Source: Gammaproteobacteria bacterium
GTDB taxonomy: Bacteria; Pseudomonadota; Gammaproteobacteria; Burkholderiales; Burkholderiaceae_C
Assembly: GCA_018828125.1 (NCBI GenBank)
Contig: JAHJWB010000003.1
Coordinates: forward strand, 124,001 to 188,000
Length of the DNA: 64,000 bases
Reading direction: 5' to 3'
The notes below the pieces were generated by a model. It made no database searches and was not told where the DNA came from. It saw only the letters and a program-made list of their open reading frames with translations. Made by a program: the position numbers and the translations under genes. Every line of letters starts with the position of its first letter. Within the stretch, counting starts at the first letter, position 1. Shown piece by piece: positions 26,577-35,440 of the stretch.

Positions 26577-26639
26577 GGTGGATGGGGTAGGCGCTGATCA
26601 GTCGATAGAGCAGGGCTGGAGCGCCCTGCGCGATGTTGT

Positions 26640-27653
26640 CTACTCGTCGTCACCCTCGTCCGCCTGCCCGTCATCGCGCAGGCGGCGGTCCAGCTTGCCG
26701 CGCAGGGACTCGGTTTCTTGCAGAAACTGTTCCACCGGCACGGCAGGGGCCACGCGCAGGCTGGGCGGGAACAGGCTGCTCATGTACATGCTTTTCGACA
26801 GGCGCATGGTGTTGAGCCACTGCGCGCCCAGCCATGACGGCACACCCAGCGCCACCACGGCAGCCACCGTCCAGGCCAGGCCCACGCGGCGGCGGGGCAG
26901 CACGGTGGCCAGATGGGCATACAGTGCCCCGGCCAGCACCAGCATGACCAGCACATTGGCAAACTGCGAAAACACCTCCAGCGAAAAAGCAAACGCCGTG
27001 AGGTTCGCCACCAGATGCACCGCATCCACCGCCAGGGCCGCAGCGCAGGCAATGCGCACATGGCGCCAGAACTGCAGGTGCCCCGCAAACATCTTGTTGG
27101 CCACCGCCCACAGGCCTGACCAGGCGCTCAGCATCGCCAGCAGCATCAGCACCACGGACGGCAGCGCCTTGAGGTACTGCGACGTGTCGCGCGACTCCAG
27201 CCAGGACGACACCAGCGCCCCCGCCAACACCATGGCCACCAACGCGGCCGTGGCGCCCACCCTGCGCCACGGAAACTGCGGCAGCGCCTGCTCTTGCGCA
27301 ATGGGCGTGTCGGCCAGGCGCAGCGTCACGTGGGTGTGGCCCAGGTCAATCGGCACGCCGTCGGGCCAGTCAAACCGGTCGCCCTGGCCATGGTGTTTGC
27401 TTTTCTTGCGCTGCAGGCGTGCGCCGTTGCGCGTCTCCAGCACCTCGACATGCACGGTACGGGTGCCGCTGCTGTCGCTGTCCACCGTGCGGTCGATGCG
27501 CAGGTGCTGCGGCGCTACAAACGGGTCGTCCAGCACCAGGTCGCAGTCCAGCGCGCGGCCCACCGTGATGGGCCAGCGGGTGATGGGCGCACGCGCCAGC
27601 AGCGCGCCGTGGTGGTCAAAGGCTTCGATCAGTCCGAGGGTGGGCATCATCAT
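26640..27653 (-). CDS. FHA-domain membrane protein
   Basis: A 337-residue protein with an N-terminal forkhead-associated domain (about residues 24-115: 'ITVGRALDCDLVLDDPFVAPQHLRID') that would read phosphothreonine peptides, though the usual Ser of S-x-x-H is Ala here. Five hydrophobic segments follow (about 133-155, 163-187, 198-220, 228-250, 255-276), then a charged tail. The start ATG overlaps the stop of the upstream protease gene (ATGA), indicating coupling. The FHA domain is presumably cytoplasmic. Not a standard secretion-system FHA protein. Confidence 0.8.
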   Translation of the reverse strand: MMMPTLGLIEAFDHHGALLARAPITRWPITVGRALDCDLVLDDPFVAPQHLRIDRTVDSDSSGTRTVHVEVLETRNGARLQRKKSKHHGQGDRFDWPDGVPIDLGHTHVTLRLADTPIAQEQALPQFPWRRVGATAALVAMVLAGALVSSWLESRDTSQYLKALPSVVLMLLAMLSAWSGLWAVANKMFAGHLQFWRHVRIACAAALAVDAVHLVANLTAFAFSLEVFSQFANVLVMLVLAGALYAHLATVLPRRRVGLAWTVAAVVALGVPSWLGAQWLNTMRLSKSMYMSSLFPPSLRVAPAVPVEQFLQETESLRGKLDRRLRDDGQADEGDDE

Positions 27654-29149
27654 GGTGCGGCCTCCCAGCGGAACGCCTTCAGGTAGTGGCTGGCCAGCTT
27701 GATGCCGCTGTCAAAGGCAATGCCTTGCGCATCGAGACGGCCCAGCACGCCTTGCGTGGGCTGGTTGACCGAGGTCACCAGCACGGTCATGTTGTACAGG
27801 CCGGGCAGCTTGCGGTAGGCCGACATGCAGACCACCGCGCGCAGCGGCACGCTGCCGGGGTCCACAAACCGTTCGCTGCATTCAGCGGCTGTCTGGTGGC
27901 GGTTGCCACGTCTGGGCAATTGTTCATTGGCAAAGCTTTGCGAAAACATGCGCGCAAACCGCGCAGCGCCCAGGCTGGGGGCGTTGTAGGCCTCGTAGCT
28001 CAGTCGCAGGGCGCCGGTGTTGAAGTCGCCTGCAAACACATCGCTGTCGGCCCGGCACTGCGTGCGCTCCAGGTTCAGCCCCGGGAAGGCCGGGTCGCGA
28101 CCCGAGCCCCAGCACCGCGCCAGCGCATCGTCGGGCACCGGCACGCGGTAGCCACCGTGGCGTTGCTCGCGAAACGGGGCTTTCAAAAACCGGTCGGTCA
28201 GCAATTGCTGGTGCTCCACCAGCTGCCGCGTCATCTCGCCATGCGCGGGCGCGGTGATGGGCTGCGCGTTGGCGGCGCGCTGCACCAGCGCCTGCGCAAA
28301 TTCGGCCGGGATGAGAAAGCTCACCTGCTCGCCATCCAGCCGCTTGGCCACGTTCACGCCCAGCACCCGGCCCGCGTCGTCTACCGCAGGGCCACCGCTC
28401 ATGCCGGGGTTGAGGGTGCCGCCAAAAAAGATGCGCGGGTAAAAACTGCGGCGCACCAGCCCGTTGTAGGTGCCCTCGGTCACGGCAAAGCCAATGTCCA
28501 GCGGGTTGCCCAGCGAGTAGATGCGCTCGCCCTGCGCCAGGGCGTCTGATACGGGCCTGAAACCCAGCACCGGCGCCGCCGCCGTGCGGCCCTTGGCGCG
28601 CAGCACCGCCAGGTCGTGCTGCACATCAAACGCCAGCAGCTCCACCTCGCCTTCCTGGCCCTCCATCGTCACGTACACGCCCCGGTAACGCTCGGGCTCC
28701 AGCGCCAGCTGGCTGGCCACATGAAAGTTGGTGACGATCAGCCCATCGGCCGACACGAAAAAGCCCGAGCCAATCGACGCCTGCGTGTTGGCGTTGCGCA
28801 GCAGCGTGCGGATCTGCACCAGCTTGTCGCGCGACAGCTCGTAAATGCGCCGTGCATCGCGCGACAGCGGCGCCGCTGGCACGGCTGCGCCTACAGCGCC
28901 TGCTGCCGCTGCGGGCGCATTGCCCTCGGCAGGGTCGCCGCTGCCCTGTGCGGGCGGCGCAAGAGGGGGGGGTGCGAGGGGGGCAGATGGTGTTGCGGGC
29001 TGTGCCACACCAACGCCGCCGGGGCGTACCGCCGGTGGCGCCGCAGGGGCTGCAGGTGGAGGCACATTCTGGGCATGGGTCAAGGCGCAGGCCAGCAACA
29101 AAAGGGGCAGGGTCGCAAGGCGCGTCGGCCAGGGCAGGGGAAAAGGCAT
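27650..29149 (-). CDS. Exported trypsin-like serine protease (S1C/DegP-type catalytic domain)
   Basis: A 499-residue protein. Signal peptide about 1-26, then a Pro/Ala-rich linker to residue about 95. The protease domain has the full triad: His143 in 'VTNFHVAS', Asp179 in 'QHDLAVL', Ser251 in 'NPGMSGGP'. No PDZ domain follows; instead about 200 residues of unassigned C-terminal sequence with several cysteines (for example 'RCWGSG', 'RTQCRAD', 'AAECSE', 'VVCMSA') suggest disulfides in the periplasm. First gene of a two-gene unit with the FHA protein. Confidence 0.85.
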   Translation of the reverse strand: MPFPLPWPTRLATLPLLLLACALTHAQNVPPPAAPAAPPAVRPGGVGVAQPATPSAPLAPPPLAPPAQGSGDPAEGNAPAAAAGAVGAAVPAAPLSRDARRIYELSRDKLVQIRTLLRNANTQASIGSGFFVSADGLIVTNFHVASQLALEPERYRGVYVTMEGQEGEVELLAFDVQHDLAVLRAKGRTAAAPVLGFRPVSDALAQGERIYSLGNPLDIGFAVTEGTYNGLVRRSFYPRIFFGGTLNPGMSGGPAVDDAGRVLGVNVAKRLDGEQVSFLIPAEFAQALVQRAANAQPITAPAHGEMTRQLVEHQQLLTDRFLKAPFREQRHGGYRVPVPDDALARCWGSGRDPAFPGLNLERTQCRADSDVFAGDFNTGALRLSYEAYNAPSLGAARFARMFSQSFANEQLPRRGNRHQTAAECSERFVDPGSVPLRAVVCMSAYRKLPGLYNMTVLVTSVNQPTQGVLGRLDAQGIAFDSGIKLASHYLKAFRWEAAP

Positions 29150-29209
29150 CGCGTATTCTATGAACGCTCAGCATTCCTAGAGCCCGTCTCACAGCAAACC
29201 CTACACCCC

Positions 29210-30157
29210 ATGCCAGAAACCCACTCCTACCCCATCGGCACGCCCGGCCACGCCTGGGGCGCCGCAGAGCGCGACCAATGGCGCGCGCGCCAGGTGCGCC
29301 AACGCAGCTACGCCGACGACGTGCTCACCGCCATCGAGGCACTGCGCGGCCGCTTTGATGTGGAGCTGTATGGCGATGTGATGTATGAGAACGACCACCA
29401 CCCCGCAGAACGCTTCCCCCTGCGCGCCATCCGCAGCCGCCACTGGCAACCCGGCGTACCCAGCGTGCTGGTGACCGGCGGCGTGCACGGCTACGAAACC
29501 AGTGGCGTGCATGGCGCGCTCAGGTTTGTGGATGCCCAGGCCGAGCGTTATGCAGGCCGCGCCAACCTGCTGGTGGTGCCCTGCGTCAGCCCCTGGGCGT
29601 ACGAGCGGTTTCAGCGCTGGAACTTCGACGCCATCGACCCCAACCGCGCATTCAAAGAAGGCTCGCCCGCGCAAGAATCCCTGGCCCTCATGCGCCTGGT
29701 GGCGCAACACATCGGCCAATACGGCCCGTTTGCCGCCCACATCGACCTGCACGAAACCACCGACACCGACGAATCCGAATACCGCCCCGCCGTGGCCGCA
29801 CGCGACGGCAAGGTGTTTGAGCCCGGCAGCATTCCGGACGGCTTCTACCTGGTCGACGACACCGAGAACCCGCAGCCCGCCTTCCAGCAAGCCATCATCG
29901 ACGCGGTCAGCCGCGTGACGCACATCGCGCCCGCGGATGAGAAGAACGAAATCATCGGTTCGCCCGTGGTGGCGCCGGGCGTGATTCGGTACGCGATGAA
30001 GTCCATGGGCCTGTGTGCGGGCATCAGCGGCGCGCGCTACACCACGACGACGGAGGTCTACCCCGACAGCCCCCGCGCCACGCCCGAGCAGTGCATTGAG
30101 GCGCAGGTGGCGGCGGTGTGCGCGGCGGTGGAGTTTGTGTGTGGGGATACGAGATAG
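29210..30157 (+). CDS. M14 family metallocarboxypeptidase-like protein
   Basis: A 315-residue zinc carboxypeptidase-fold protein. Zinc ligands appear as 'TGGVHGYETSGVHGALRF' (H-x-x-E) and 'AAHIDLHETTDTDESE' (second His). 'NLLVVPCVSPWAYERFQRWNFDAIDPNRAF' is the conserved N-P-x-D/N-x-N-R-like segment. The general base Glu may be in 'TTTEVYPDSP'. No signal peptide, so cytoplasmic. I start at ATG 29210 because the longer frame is antisense to the protease gene. Divergent from that gene. Confidence 0.83.
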   Translation: MPETHSYPIGTPGHAWGAAERDQWRARQVRQRSYADDVLTAIEALRGRFDVELYGDVMYENDHHPAERFPLRAIRSRHWQPGVPSVLVTGGVHGYETSGVHGALRFVDAQAERYAGRANLLVVPCVSPWAYERFQRWNFDAIDPNRAFKEGSPAQESLALMRLVAQHIGQYGPFAAHIDLHETTDTDESEYRPAVAARDGKVFEPGSIPDGFYLVDDTENPQPAFQQAIIDAVSRVTHIAPADEKNEIIGSPVVAPGVIRYAMKSMGLCAGISGARYTTTTEVYPDSPRATPEQCIEAQVAAVCAAVEFVCGDTR

Positions 30158-30180
30158 CGCTGTTGGTTGATCTTTAGTGC

Positions 30181-30232
30181 CAAATTGGCCTCTAGCGCTT
30201 GATGGATAAGCGCTGGTAGCTACTATAAATGT
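30181..30232 (+). repeat. Family-1 palindromic repeat, copy 7
   Basis: CAAATTGGCCTCTAGCGCTT, loop 'gatggat', AAGCGCTGG, TAGCTACTATAAATG. Lies between two convergent genes. Confidence 0.85.
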
Positions 30233-30287
30233 AGCAAATCAGCCGCTGACTATTTGGCGCCCACAGCAGCCGACAGCTGGGTGCCTC

Positions 30288-30605
30288 TCACGGCGGGCCC
30301 AGCAAAGCCCCCAGCAATCGGGCACTTACCTCGGCCGCATCGGGCGCGGCAAACGCAATGTTGTGCTGCTCCGTCAGCGGGCCATGTCCCGGCTCCATGC
30401 GGCCCGCCGCGTCGTAGCCCATGGCTTTGAACTTCCAAGCGCCGCTCACCAGCTTGAGCGAGCCTACATGCGCGCCGTCGGCGGTGTGGACGGACACTGC
30501 GGTGGCGTTGATGGGCAGCAACTGCAAGGGGCCTGCCAGCGGGCCGGGTGGCACATGGGCAAAGGTGGGGGTGAACGGGGACGGCAGGGGTGAGGAAGGG
30601 GGCAT
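30288..30605 (-). CDS. Hypothetical protein
   Basis: A 105-residue protein not recognised. Pro-rich N-terminus, then 'PLQLLPINATAVSVHTADGAHVGSLKLVSGAWKFKAMGYDAAGRMEPGHGPLTEQHN', which reads like a small beta-rich domain, and a short helical end. ATG 30605 lacks a clear Shine-Dalgarno. Codon use is consistent with a real gene, but support is limited to that. Confidence 0.5.
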   Translation of the reverse strand: MPPSSPLPSPFTPTFAHVPPGPLAGPLQLLPINATAVSVHTADGAHVGSLKLVSGAWKFKAMGYDAAGRMEPGHGPLTEQHNIAFAAPDAAEVSARLLGALLGPP

Positions 30606-30862
30606 GGCGGTGTTTGTATCGCAAATGGCGCGGCGCTTGCGGTGCGGTAGCAAATCATCGTGTCGTGTGCATCCGCGGTCTCGGGCGGTTCGCGGCGTTG
30701 CAAATACTCGCAATCGCTACGGCTATCGCTGCGTTTTGTGCCCTGCAGCCCTTCCCAATCCGCAGCGCTGACTTGCCCTCGATTCGTGCAGAGAATCCGC
30801 AGCGCTTGCCTATCTCTTGCGGCCAGGTGTCGGCGGTGGCTTCTGGCTGGTGCCGGGCCGCC

Positions 30863-31099
30863 TTACTCCTTGAGGCTTACCCCCAGGTTGTCCAGCTTCT
30901 TGGCATACGAGTCCCTGCGTTTTACGGCCTTTGCAGCCGTTTCCGTGGCGGCTTGGACTGCCCTGGGGCCCTTATTCGCAGCAGCTTGGATCAATCCGAG
31001 CTTGTGAGCGGCATCTGCCTGCGCGCGCTTGAAAGTGGCGATGAGTTCAGCATAGTCAACGGATGAATTCACAGGGACTTCCATATCGATCAGTGTCAT
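30863..31099 (-). CDS. Hypothetical helical protein (second of a lower-GC pair)
   Basis: A 78-residue protein, mainly helical with regular Ala, Lys and Arg: 'ELIATFKRAQADAAHKLGLIQAAANK', 'AATETAAKAVKRRDSYAKKLDNLG'. ATG 31099 lies 5 bases after the stop of the upstream gene; AAGGG provides a Shine-Dalgarno that is itself part of a small hairpin. No family recognised. The pair has lower G+C than its surroundings, consistent with acquisition. Confidence 0.6.
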   Translation of the reverse strand: MTLIDMEVPVNSSVDYAELIATFKRAQADAAHKLGLIQAAANKGPRAVQAATETAAKAVKRRDSYAKKLDNLGVSLKE

Positions 31100-31115
31100 C
31101 ACCCTTAAAGGGTGA
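31099..31115 (-). promoter_or_regulatory. Hairpin overlapping stop, ribosome site and start of a coupled gene pair
   Basis: TCACCCTT-A-AAGGGTGA is a perfect 8+1+8 palindrome (6-bp stem if a 5-base loop is required). On the minus strand it contains the stop TAA of the first gene, the AAGGG Shine-Dalgarno, and the first base of the next ATG, so it could block ribosome entry until the first gene is translated. Confidence 0.4.
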
Positions 31116-31518
31116 CGTTGGTGCGAAGCAAGGCTGTTCTCAGTTCGCGGGTTGCAGGTTTTGAAATATCTACCTGTTGAACAGCTTGGTCGAACGGTGA
31201 ACCCGGCTTGATGCTGGTTGGCAGTATTTTCTTTATGGGATTCTTTGCGGGGTACGTGCCCTGACCCGGACACATGCGAACGGAAAACCCGAATTGTTCG
31301 AGTGCACCTTTGGCATACAACTCTGCTAATTGTTGAAACGTCACGAACGTTGAACGTTTAACGTCTTTGAATCCTGGCTGGCTGATGTCACGAACGATCT
31401 CGAATTTCCCAAGCGAATCTCGCTGTGTATCGGTAAACGGATGCAGTAAGAAGGTCTGACGAACTCCGTTCGTCTTGGATATCAGGGTGTGCTCGACGGA
31501 AATATCGGTTAGCAGCAT
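31105..31518 (-). CDS. Hypothetical protein (first of a lower-GC pair)
   Basis: A 137-residue protein not recognised. I use ATG 31518 because GAGGAA sits just upstream with ideal spacing; a TTG six codons earlier is weaker. Sequence pieces: 'DISVEHTLISKTNGVRQTFLLHPFTD', 'FVTFQQLAELYAKGALEQFGFSVRMCPGQG', 'SKPATRELRTALLRTNVTL'. No signal or membrane segment. Base composition is distinctly less GC-rich than neighbouring genes, suggesting an accessory origin, perhaps a phage or plasmid. Confidence 0.6.
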   Translation of the reverse strand: MLLTDISVEHTLISKTNGVRQTFLLHPFTDTQRDSLGKFEIVRDISQPGFKDVKRSTFVTFQQLAELYAKGALEQFGFSVRMCPGQGTYPAKNPIKKILPTSIKPGSPFDQAVQQVDISKPATRELRTALLRTNVTL

Positions 31519-31822
31519 TTTTTCCTCGCTTTTCAAGCTGAAGCTTACACAGCAGCATCATCATTCGCCATTCCATCCAACGTCGCAGACCGTGTTTCCA
31601 AATCAAGCCGCTAATGGTTTAGATGCTTGACCCCCTTAAGGTGCGAAGTGCTCGACACGGGCAAATTTCACCCTGAGGGCGGGGATTTTGACGGAGCGGC
31701 AGCAAATGACAGATCCCCATGGCACTGCGACAAACCGCGTCGCTTCAGAAGCAGTCATCAGTCCAAATGAAAACGGCCAGCAAATATAAAAATTTGCTGG
31801 CCTTCTGTTCAATGGGAGGTAA
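31519..31822. other. 304-bp interval between the unknown pair and glnS
   Basis: Contains the glnS terminator hairpin at 31775-31802 and otherwise nothing recognised. Relatively AT-rich compared with the rest of the window. Confidence 0.5.
31775..31802 (-). terminator. Rho-independent terminator of glnS
   Basis: GGCCAGCAAAT, loop of about 6, ATTTGCTGGCC: an 11-bp perfect stem located about 20 bases after the glnS stop on the minus strand and followed there by GTTTTC. It could also stop plus-strand transcription (TTCTGTT follows). Confidence 0.8.
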
Positions 31823-33658
31823 TCACTTCCCCCACGAATCCTTCAACCCCACCGCCAAGTTAAACACCGGCTTCTCCGCCTTGTGGTCAATACGATCCGC
31901 CACAAAGTACCCGTGCCGCTCAAACTGAAACTTGTCGTCCGGCTTGGCGTTGGCCAATGACGGCTCCACGATGGCGGTCACCACCTTCAGGCTGTTCGGG
32001 TTCAGGCTTTCAATGAAGTCTTTGCCGCCCGCGTCGGGGTGGGCGTCCAGGAACAGGCGGTCGTACATGCGCACTTCGGCGTTCACGCCGTCGGCCACAC
32101 CCACCCAAGTGATGGCGGCTTTCACCTTGACGGTGTCGGCGCCGGGGGTGCCGCTCTTGGTGTCGGGCACCACGGTGGCCAGCACTTCGGTGATGACTCC
32201 GTTGGCGTCTTTGTTGGCGCCGGTGCATTCGATGACGTAGCCGCCCTTCAGGCGCACCTTGTTGCCAGGGAACAAGCGCTTGTAGCCCTTGGGGGGCGCT
32301 TCTTCAAAGTCTTCGCGTTCAATCCACACTTCTTTGCCGATGGTGAAGTGGCGTACGGGGCTATCAACCCCCTCGGGTGGGTGGGGCAGGGCGGGCAGGG
32401 CGCAGGGCTCCAGGTGGCCGGCGCCCATTACCTCGTCCCAGTTGGTCAGCACCAGCTTGACCGGGTTCAGCACCGCCATGCCGCGGTGGGCCTTCAGTTC
32501 CAGGTCTTCGCGCAGACAGCCTTCCAAGGTGCTGTAGTCGATCCAGCTGTCGGACTTGGTCACGCCGATGCGTTCGGCAAAGGTCTGGATGGAGGCGGGC
32601 GTGTAGCCCCGGCGGCGCAGGCCGACTATTGTTGGCATGCGGGGGTCGTCCCAGCCGCTCACCTTGTGGTCGTACACCAGCTGGGCCAGCTTGCGCTTAC
32701 TGGTGATGACGTAGGTGAGGTTCAGGCGCGCAAATTCGTATTGACGGGGGGGCGGGCTGGCCAGCAGGCCGCATTCGGTCAGGCGCTCCAGCAGCCAGTC
32801 GTAGAAGGGGCGTTGGTCTTCAAACTCCAGCGTGCACAGGCTGTGGGTGATTTGTTCCAGCGCGTCCTCAATGGGGTGCGCGTAGGTGTACATCGGGTAG
32901 ATGCACCAGGTGTCGCCCGTGTTGTGGTGCGTGGCGCGGCGGATGCGGTAGATAGCCGGGTCGCGCATGTTGATGTTGGGGCTGGCCATATCGATCTTGG
33001 CGCGCAGCACCATCGATCCATCTTCATGCAGGCCGTCGCGCATTTCGCGGAACTTGGCGAGGTTCTCAACCGGGGTGCGGGCGCGGAAGGGGCTGTCTAC
33101 ACCGGGCTTGCCAAAGTCGCCCCGGTTGATGCGCATTTGCTCTACGGTTTGCTCGTCCACGTAGGCGTGGCCGGCTTCGATCAGCGCTTCGGCGGCGCGA
33201 TACATGAAGCCGAAGTAATCACTGGCTTGGTACAGGTTGCTTTCGCCGCTGTTGTTCCAGCTAAAGCCCAGCCACTGCACCGAGTCTTTGATGCTGTTGA
33301 CGTATTCGGTGTCTTCTTTTTCGGGGTTGGTGTCGTCAAACCGCAGGTGGCACACGCCGCCGTAGTCGCGCGCCAGGCCAAAGTTGATGCAAATGCTCTT
33401 GGCGTGGCCCACGTGCAGGTAGCCATTGGGCTCGGGCGGGAAGCGGGTGCGGATCTTGGCGGGGTCGGGCTCGCCGGCGGCCTGGTGGGCGGCGTCGCCA
33501 GGGGTGCCAGCCCAGCGGCGATTGGCGTAGGTGCCTTTTTCCAGGTCGCTTTCGATGATCTGGCGCAGAAAGTTGCTTGGCTTGACGGCTTCAGGGGCCG
33601 CAGCGGGAGCGTTAGCGGCTGGGTTGGCAGGGGTAGTGGCGGGGGAGGGGGTGCTCAT
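31823..33658 (-). CDS. glnS: Glutaminyl-tRNA synthetase
   Basis: A 611-residue class I aminoacyl-tRNA synthetase charging tRNA-Gln. It shows 'RFPPEPNGYLHVGHAKSICINFGLA' (HIGH-like motif), 'CHLRFDDTNPEKEDTEYVNSI', 'PTIVGLRRRGYTPASIQTFAERIGV' and the KMSKS-equivalent 'YVITSKRKLAQLV'. It continues into the two anticodon-binding beta barrels ('GKEVWIEREDFEEAPPKGYKRL'). An Ala/Pro-rich N-terminal extension of about 35 residues precedes the core, and the length is somewhat above E. coli GlnRS for that reason. A strong terminator follows. Confidence 0.97.
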   Translation of the reverse strand: MSTPSPATTPANPAANAPAAAPEAVKPSNFLRQIIESDLEKGTYANRRWAGTPGDAAHQAAGEPDPAKIRTRFPPEPNGYLHVGHAKSICINFGLARDYGGVCHLRFDDTNPEKEDTEYVNSIKDSVQWLGFSWNNSGESNLYQASDYFGFMYRAAEALIEAGHAYVDEQTVEQMRINRGDFGKPGVDSPFRARTPVENLAKFREMRDGLHEDGSMVLRAKIDMASPNINMRDPAIYRIRRATHHNTGDTWCIYPMYTYAHPIEDALEQITHSLCTLEFEDQRPFYDWLLERLTECGLLASPPPRQYEFARLNLTYVITSKRKLAQLVYDHKVSGWDDPRMPTIVGLRRRGYTPASIQTFAERIGVTKSDSWIDYSTLEGCLREDLELKAHRGMAVLNPVKLVLTNWDEVMGAGHLEPCALPALPHPPEGVDSPVRHFTIGKEVWIEREDFEEAPPKGYKRLFPGNKVRLKGGYVIECTGANKDANGVITEVLATVVPDTKSGTPGADTVKVKAAITWVGVADGVNAEVRMYDRLFLDAHPDAGGKDFIESLNPNSLKVVTAIVEPSLANAKPDDKFQFERHGYFVADRIDHKAEKPVFNLAVGLKDSWGK

Positions 33659-33830
33659 TCAGTCATTTTAGGCGGCGGTTTCGTGATGCTTTACGCAGAG
33701 AAACAAGTGCGTGTACGTCCAGACACAACGTAAAGACACTTTTATGCCATCCTTTGGGCTACTTGGTGCGTTGTGTACCGGTGAGGCAAGTCCATTTGGC
33801 TGGCTCCCCTCGCTCAAACAGGAGATTTCC

Positions 33831-34172
33831 ATGACGAAAACCCGTTCTATCTACTCCATGGCCGCTGGGGCTGGCGTGGCACTGGCATTGCTGGCCGGTG
33901 CTGGTTCCGCCCAGGCCCGTGACGTTAATTGGTCGATTGGCGTTGGTGTACCCGGCGTGGTGATTGGGGCCAGCAACGGCTACTACGCGCCAGCCCCCAT
34001 CTATCACGCCCCCCCACCCCCCGTTTATTACGCACCTCCCCGGCCTGTGTATTACGCACCCCCCGCGTATTACGCCCCACCACCCGTGGTGTATTACGGC
34101 GGCCATGGGTATCGCGGCCACCGCCACCATGGGCATCACGGTCGCGGGCATGACCGCCATGGCTACCGTTAA
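33831..34172 (+). CDS. Exported Tyr/Pro/His-rich protein
   Basis: A 113-residue protein with a clear signal peptide (MTKTRSIYSMAAGAGVALAL..AGSAQA). After 'RDVNWSIGVGVPGVVIGASNGYY' comes a low-complexity stretch built on YYAPP/YYAPA units and a His/Gly/Arg-rich tail ('GYRGHRHHGHHGRGHDRHG') that could bind metal. ATG 33831 has AGGAG 7 bases upstream. Similar short exported proteins are common in Burkholderiales but not characterised. Two terminators follow. Confidence 0.75.
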   Translation: MTKTRSIYSMAAGAGVALALLAGAGSAQARDVNWSIGVGVPGVVIGASNGYYAPAPIYHAPPPPVYYAPPRPVYYAPPAYYAPPPVVYYGGHGYRGHRHHGHHGRGHDRHGYR

Positions 34173-34227
34173 TTGACTTACTGGTTCTTTTTTGTAACCA
34201 ACCTCTTGGGCGCAAAGTCGCGCTCAC

Positions 34228-34280
34228 AGGCAGCTTCCTGCGAGGGCTGCCTTTTATAGCGGCCCCTCGGGGCCGCTTTT
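34228..34280 (+). terminator. Two tandem terminator hairpins
   Basis: First: AGGCAGC ... GCTGCC followed by TTTTAT (34228-34256). Second: AGCGGCCCC-TC-GGGGCCGCT followed by TTTTCTTT (34258-34284). Both lie downstream of the exported Tyr/Pro/His-rich gene. Confidence 0.8.
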
Positions 34281-34380
34281 CTTTGGGCGTGCGCGTTTGG
34301 GAGGGGCGGTTCATTGGGCGCCGCATAATCCCGCACTTTGGCCTGCCGCGTGGCAGGCGCAACGCCCTTCGGAGTGCCGC

Positions 34381-34854
34381 ATGTCTGTCAAGAAAACCGT
34401 CTTTGTATTGAATGGCCCCAATCTGAACCTGCTGGGCACGCGGGAGCCAGCCGTGTACGGTGCAGCCACCTTGGATGATGTCGAAAAGCTGTGCGGCACT
34501 GCATGCGAGCGTCACGGTTTTGCGCTGCGGTTTCACCAAAGCAACCACGAAGGCGCGCTGGTGGACTGGATTCACGAAGCAGGCCGCCTGCACGCTGCGG
34601 GCGAACTGGCGGGCGTGATCATCAACGCCGGGGCCTACACCCACACCAGTATTGCCCTGCACGACGCCATCAAGGGCACGGGCATCACGCTGATCGAGCT
34701 GCACATCAGCAACGTGCATGCGCGCGAGCCTTTCCGCCACCATTCGTACATGGCGGCGGCTGCCAAGGCGGTGATGTGCGGCTTTGGTGTGCTGGGCTAT
34801 GGCCTCGCGATTGACGGCCTGGCACAATTGCTGGCCCCGCAACCTGCGGCCTGA
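34381..34854 (+). CDS. aroQ: 3-dehydroquinate dehydratase, type II
   Basis: A 157-residue shikimate-pathway enzyme converting 3-dehydroquinate to 3-dehydroshikimate; active as a dodecamer. Motifs: '[21 protein letters not shown]' with the catalytic Tyr/Arg region, '[17 protein letters not shown]', '[20 protein letters not shown]' and '[18 protein letters not shown]' with the catalytic His. ATG 34381 follows GGAG. In this genome it is not followed by accB/accC in the window; arfB comes next on the same strand after 32 bases. Confidence 0.95.
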   Translation: MSVKKTVFVLNGPNLNLLGTREPAVYGAATLDDVEKLCGTACERHGFALRFHQSNHEGALVDWIHEAGRLHAAGELAGVIINAGAYTHTSIALHDAIKGTGITLIELHISNVHAREPFRHHSYMAAAAKAVMCGFGVLGYGLAIDGLAQLLAPQPAA

Positions 34855-34886
34855 CACGGCAGAAACACCAAGGGGGCAAATCGACC

Positions 34887-35303
34887 ATGGGCCCGCCGTT
34901 GCCCCTGCAGATCTCGGAAGACGAGGTCGAAATCACCGCCATGCGCGCGCAGGGCGCGGGCGGGCAGAACGTCAACAAGGTTTCGAGTGCCGTCCACCTG
35001 CGCTTTGACGTGATGGCATCGTCGCTGCCGGTGGATGTGAAAGAGCGCCTGCTGTGCCTGCGCGACTCCCGCATTACGCAAGACGGCGTGGTGGTCATCA
35101 AGGCCCAGCAGTACCGCAACCAGGACCAGAACCGCAGCGATGCGCTGGAGCGACTGAACGCGCTGGTCAACACCGTGGCCGTGCCGCCCCGCGTGCGGCG
35201 TGCCACCAAACCCACATATGGCTCCAAACAGCGGCGTCTGGAGGGCAAAACCCAGCGCAGCGAGACCAAGGCCCTGCGGGGCAAGGTGCGCGACGGGTCT
35301 TGA
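34887..35303 (+). CDS. arfB: Alternative ribosome-rescue factor (peptidyl-tRNA hydrolase ArfB/YaeJ)
   Basis: A 138-residue release-factor-like protein that frees ribosomes stalled at mRNA ends. The catalytic GGQ is in 'RAQGAGGQNVNKVSSAVHLRFD' (residues about 21-42), and the basic C-terminal tail ('PTYGSKQRRLEGKTQRSETKALRGK') is the segment that enters the empty mRNA channel. Its length matches ArfB, not the larger RF1/RF2. Close downstream of aroQ, so probably co-transcribed. Confidence 0.93.
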   Translation: MGPPLPLQISEDEVEITAMRAQGAGGQNVNKVSSAVHLRFDVMASSLPVDVKERLLCLRDSRITQDGVVVIKAQQYRNQDQNRSDALERLNALVNTVAVPPRVRRATKPTYGSKQRRLEGKTQRSETKALRGKVRDGS

Positions 35304-35440
35304 ACGAGTGGTTGAAGCTTGCCGGTTGCGCATGGTCAAAGGCGCATTGGCATCATCGGTAGAACAATCTGTCTGGCCCGCAGGGCTTGGTATCAAGGGC
35401 CATCGGTCCTACATTCATTGCATCACCGAATGGAATTGCC

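Noticed and set aside
30590..31066. Plus-strand frame before the lower-GC pair
   Set aside because: Overlaps two minus-strand genes, and the peptide shows no signal, domain or plausible codon pattern.
32039..33733. Long plus-strand frame opposite glnS
   Set aside because: It is a GC-rich antisense shadow; the translated sequence is Gly/Val/His-rich without domains, and glnS is unmistakable.
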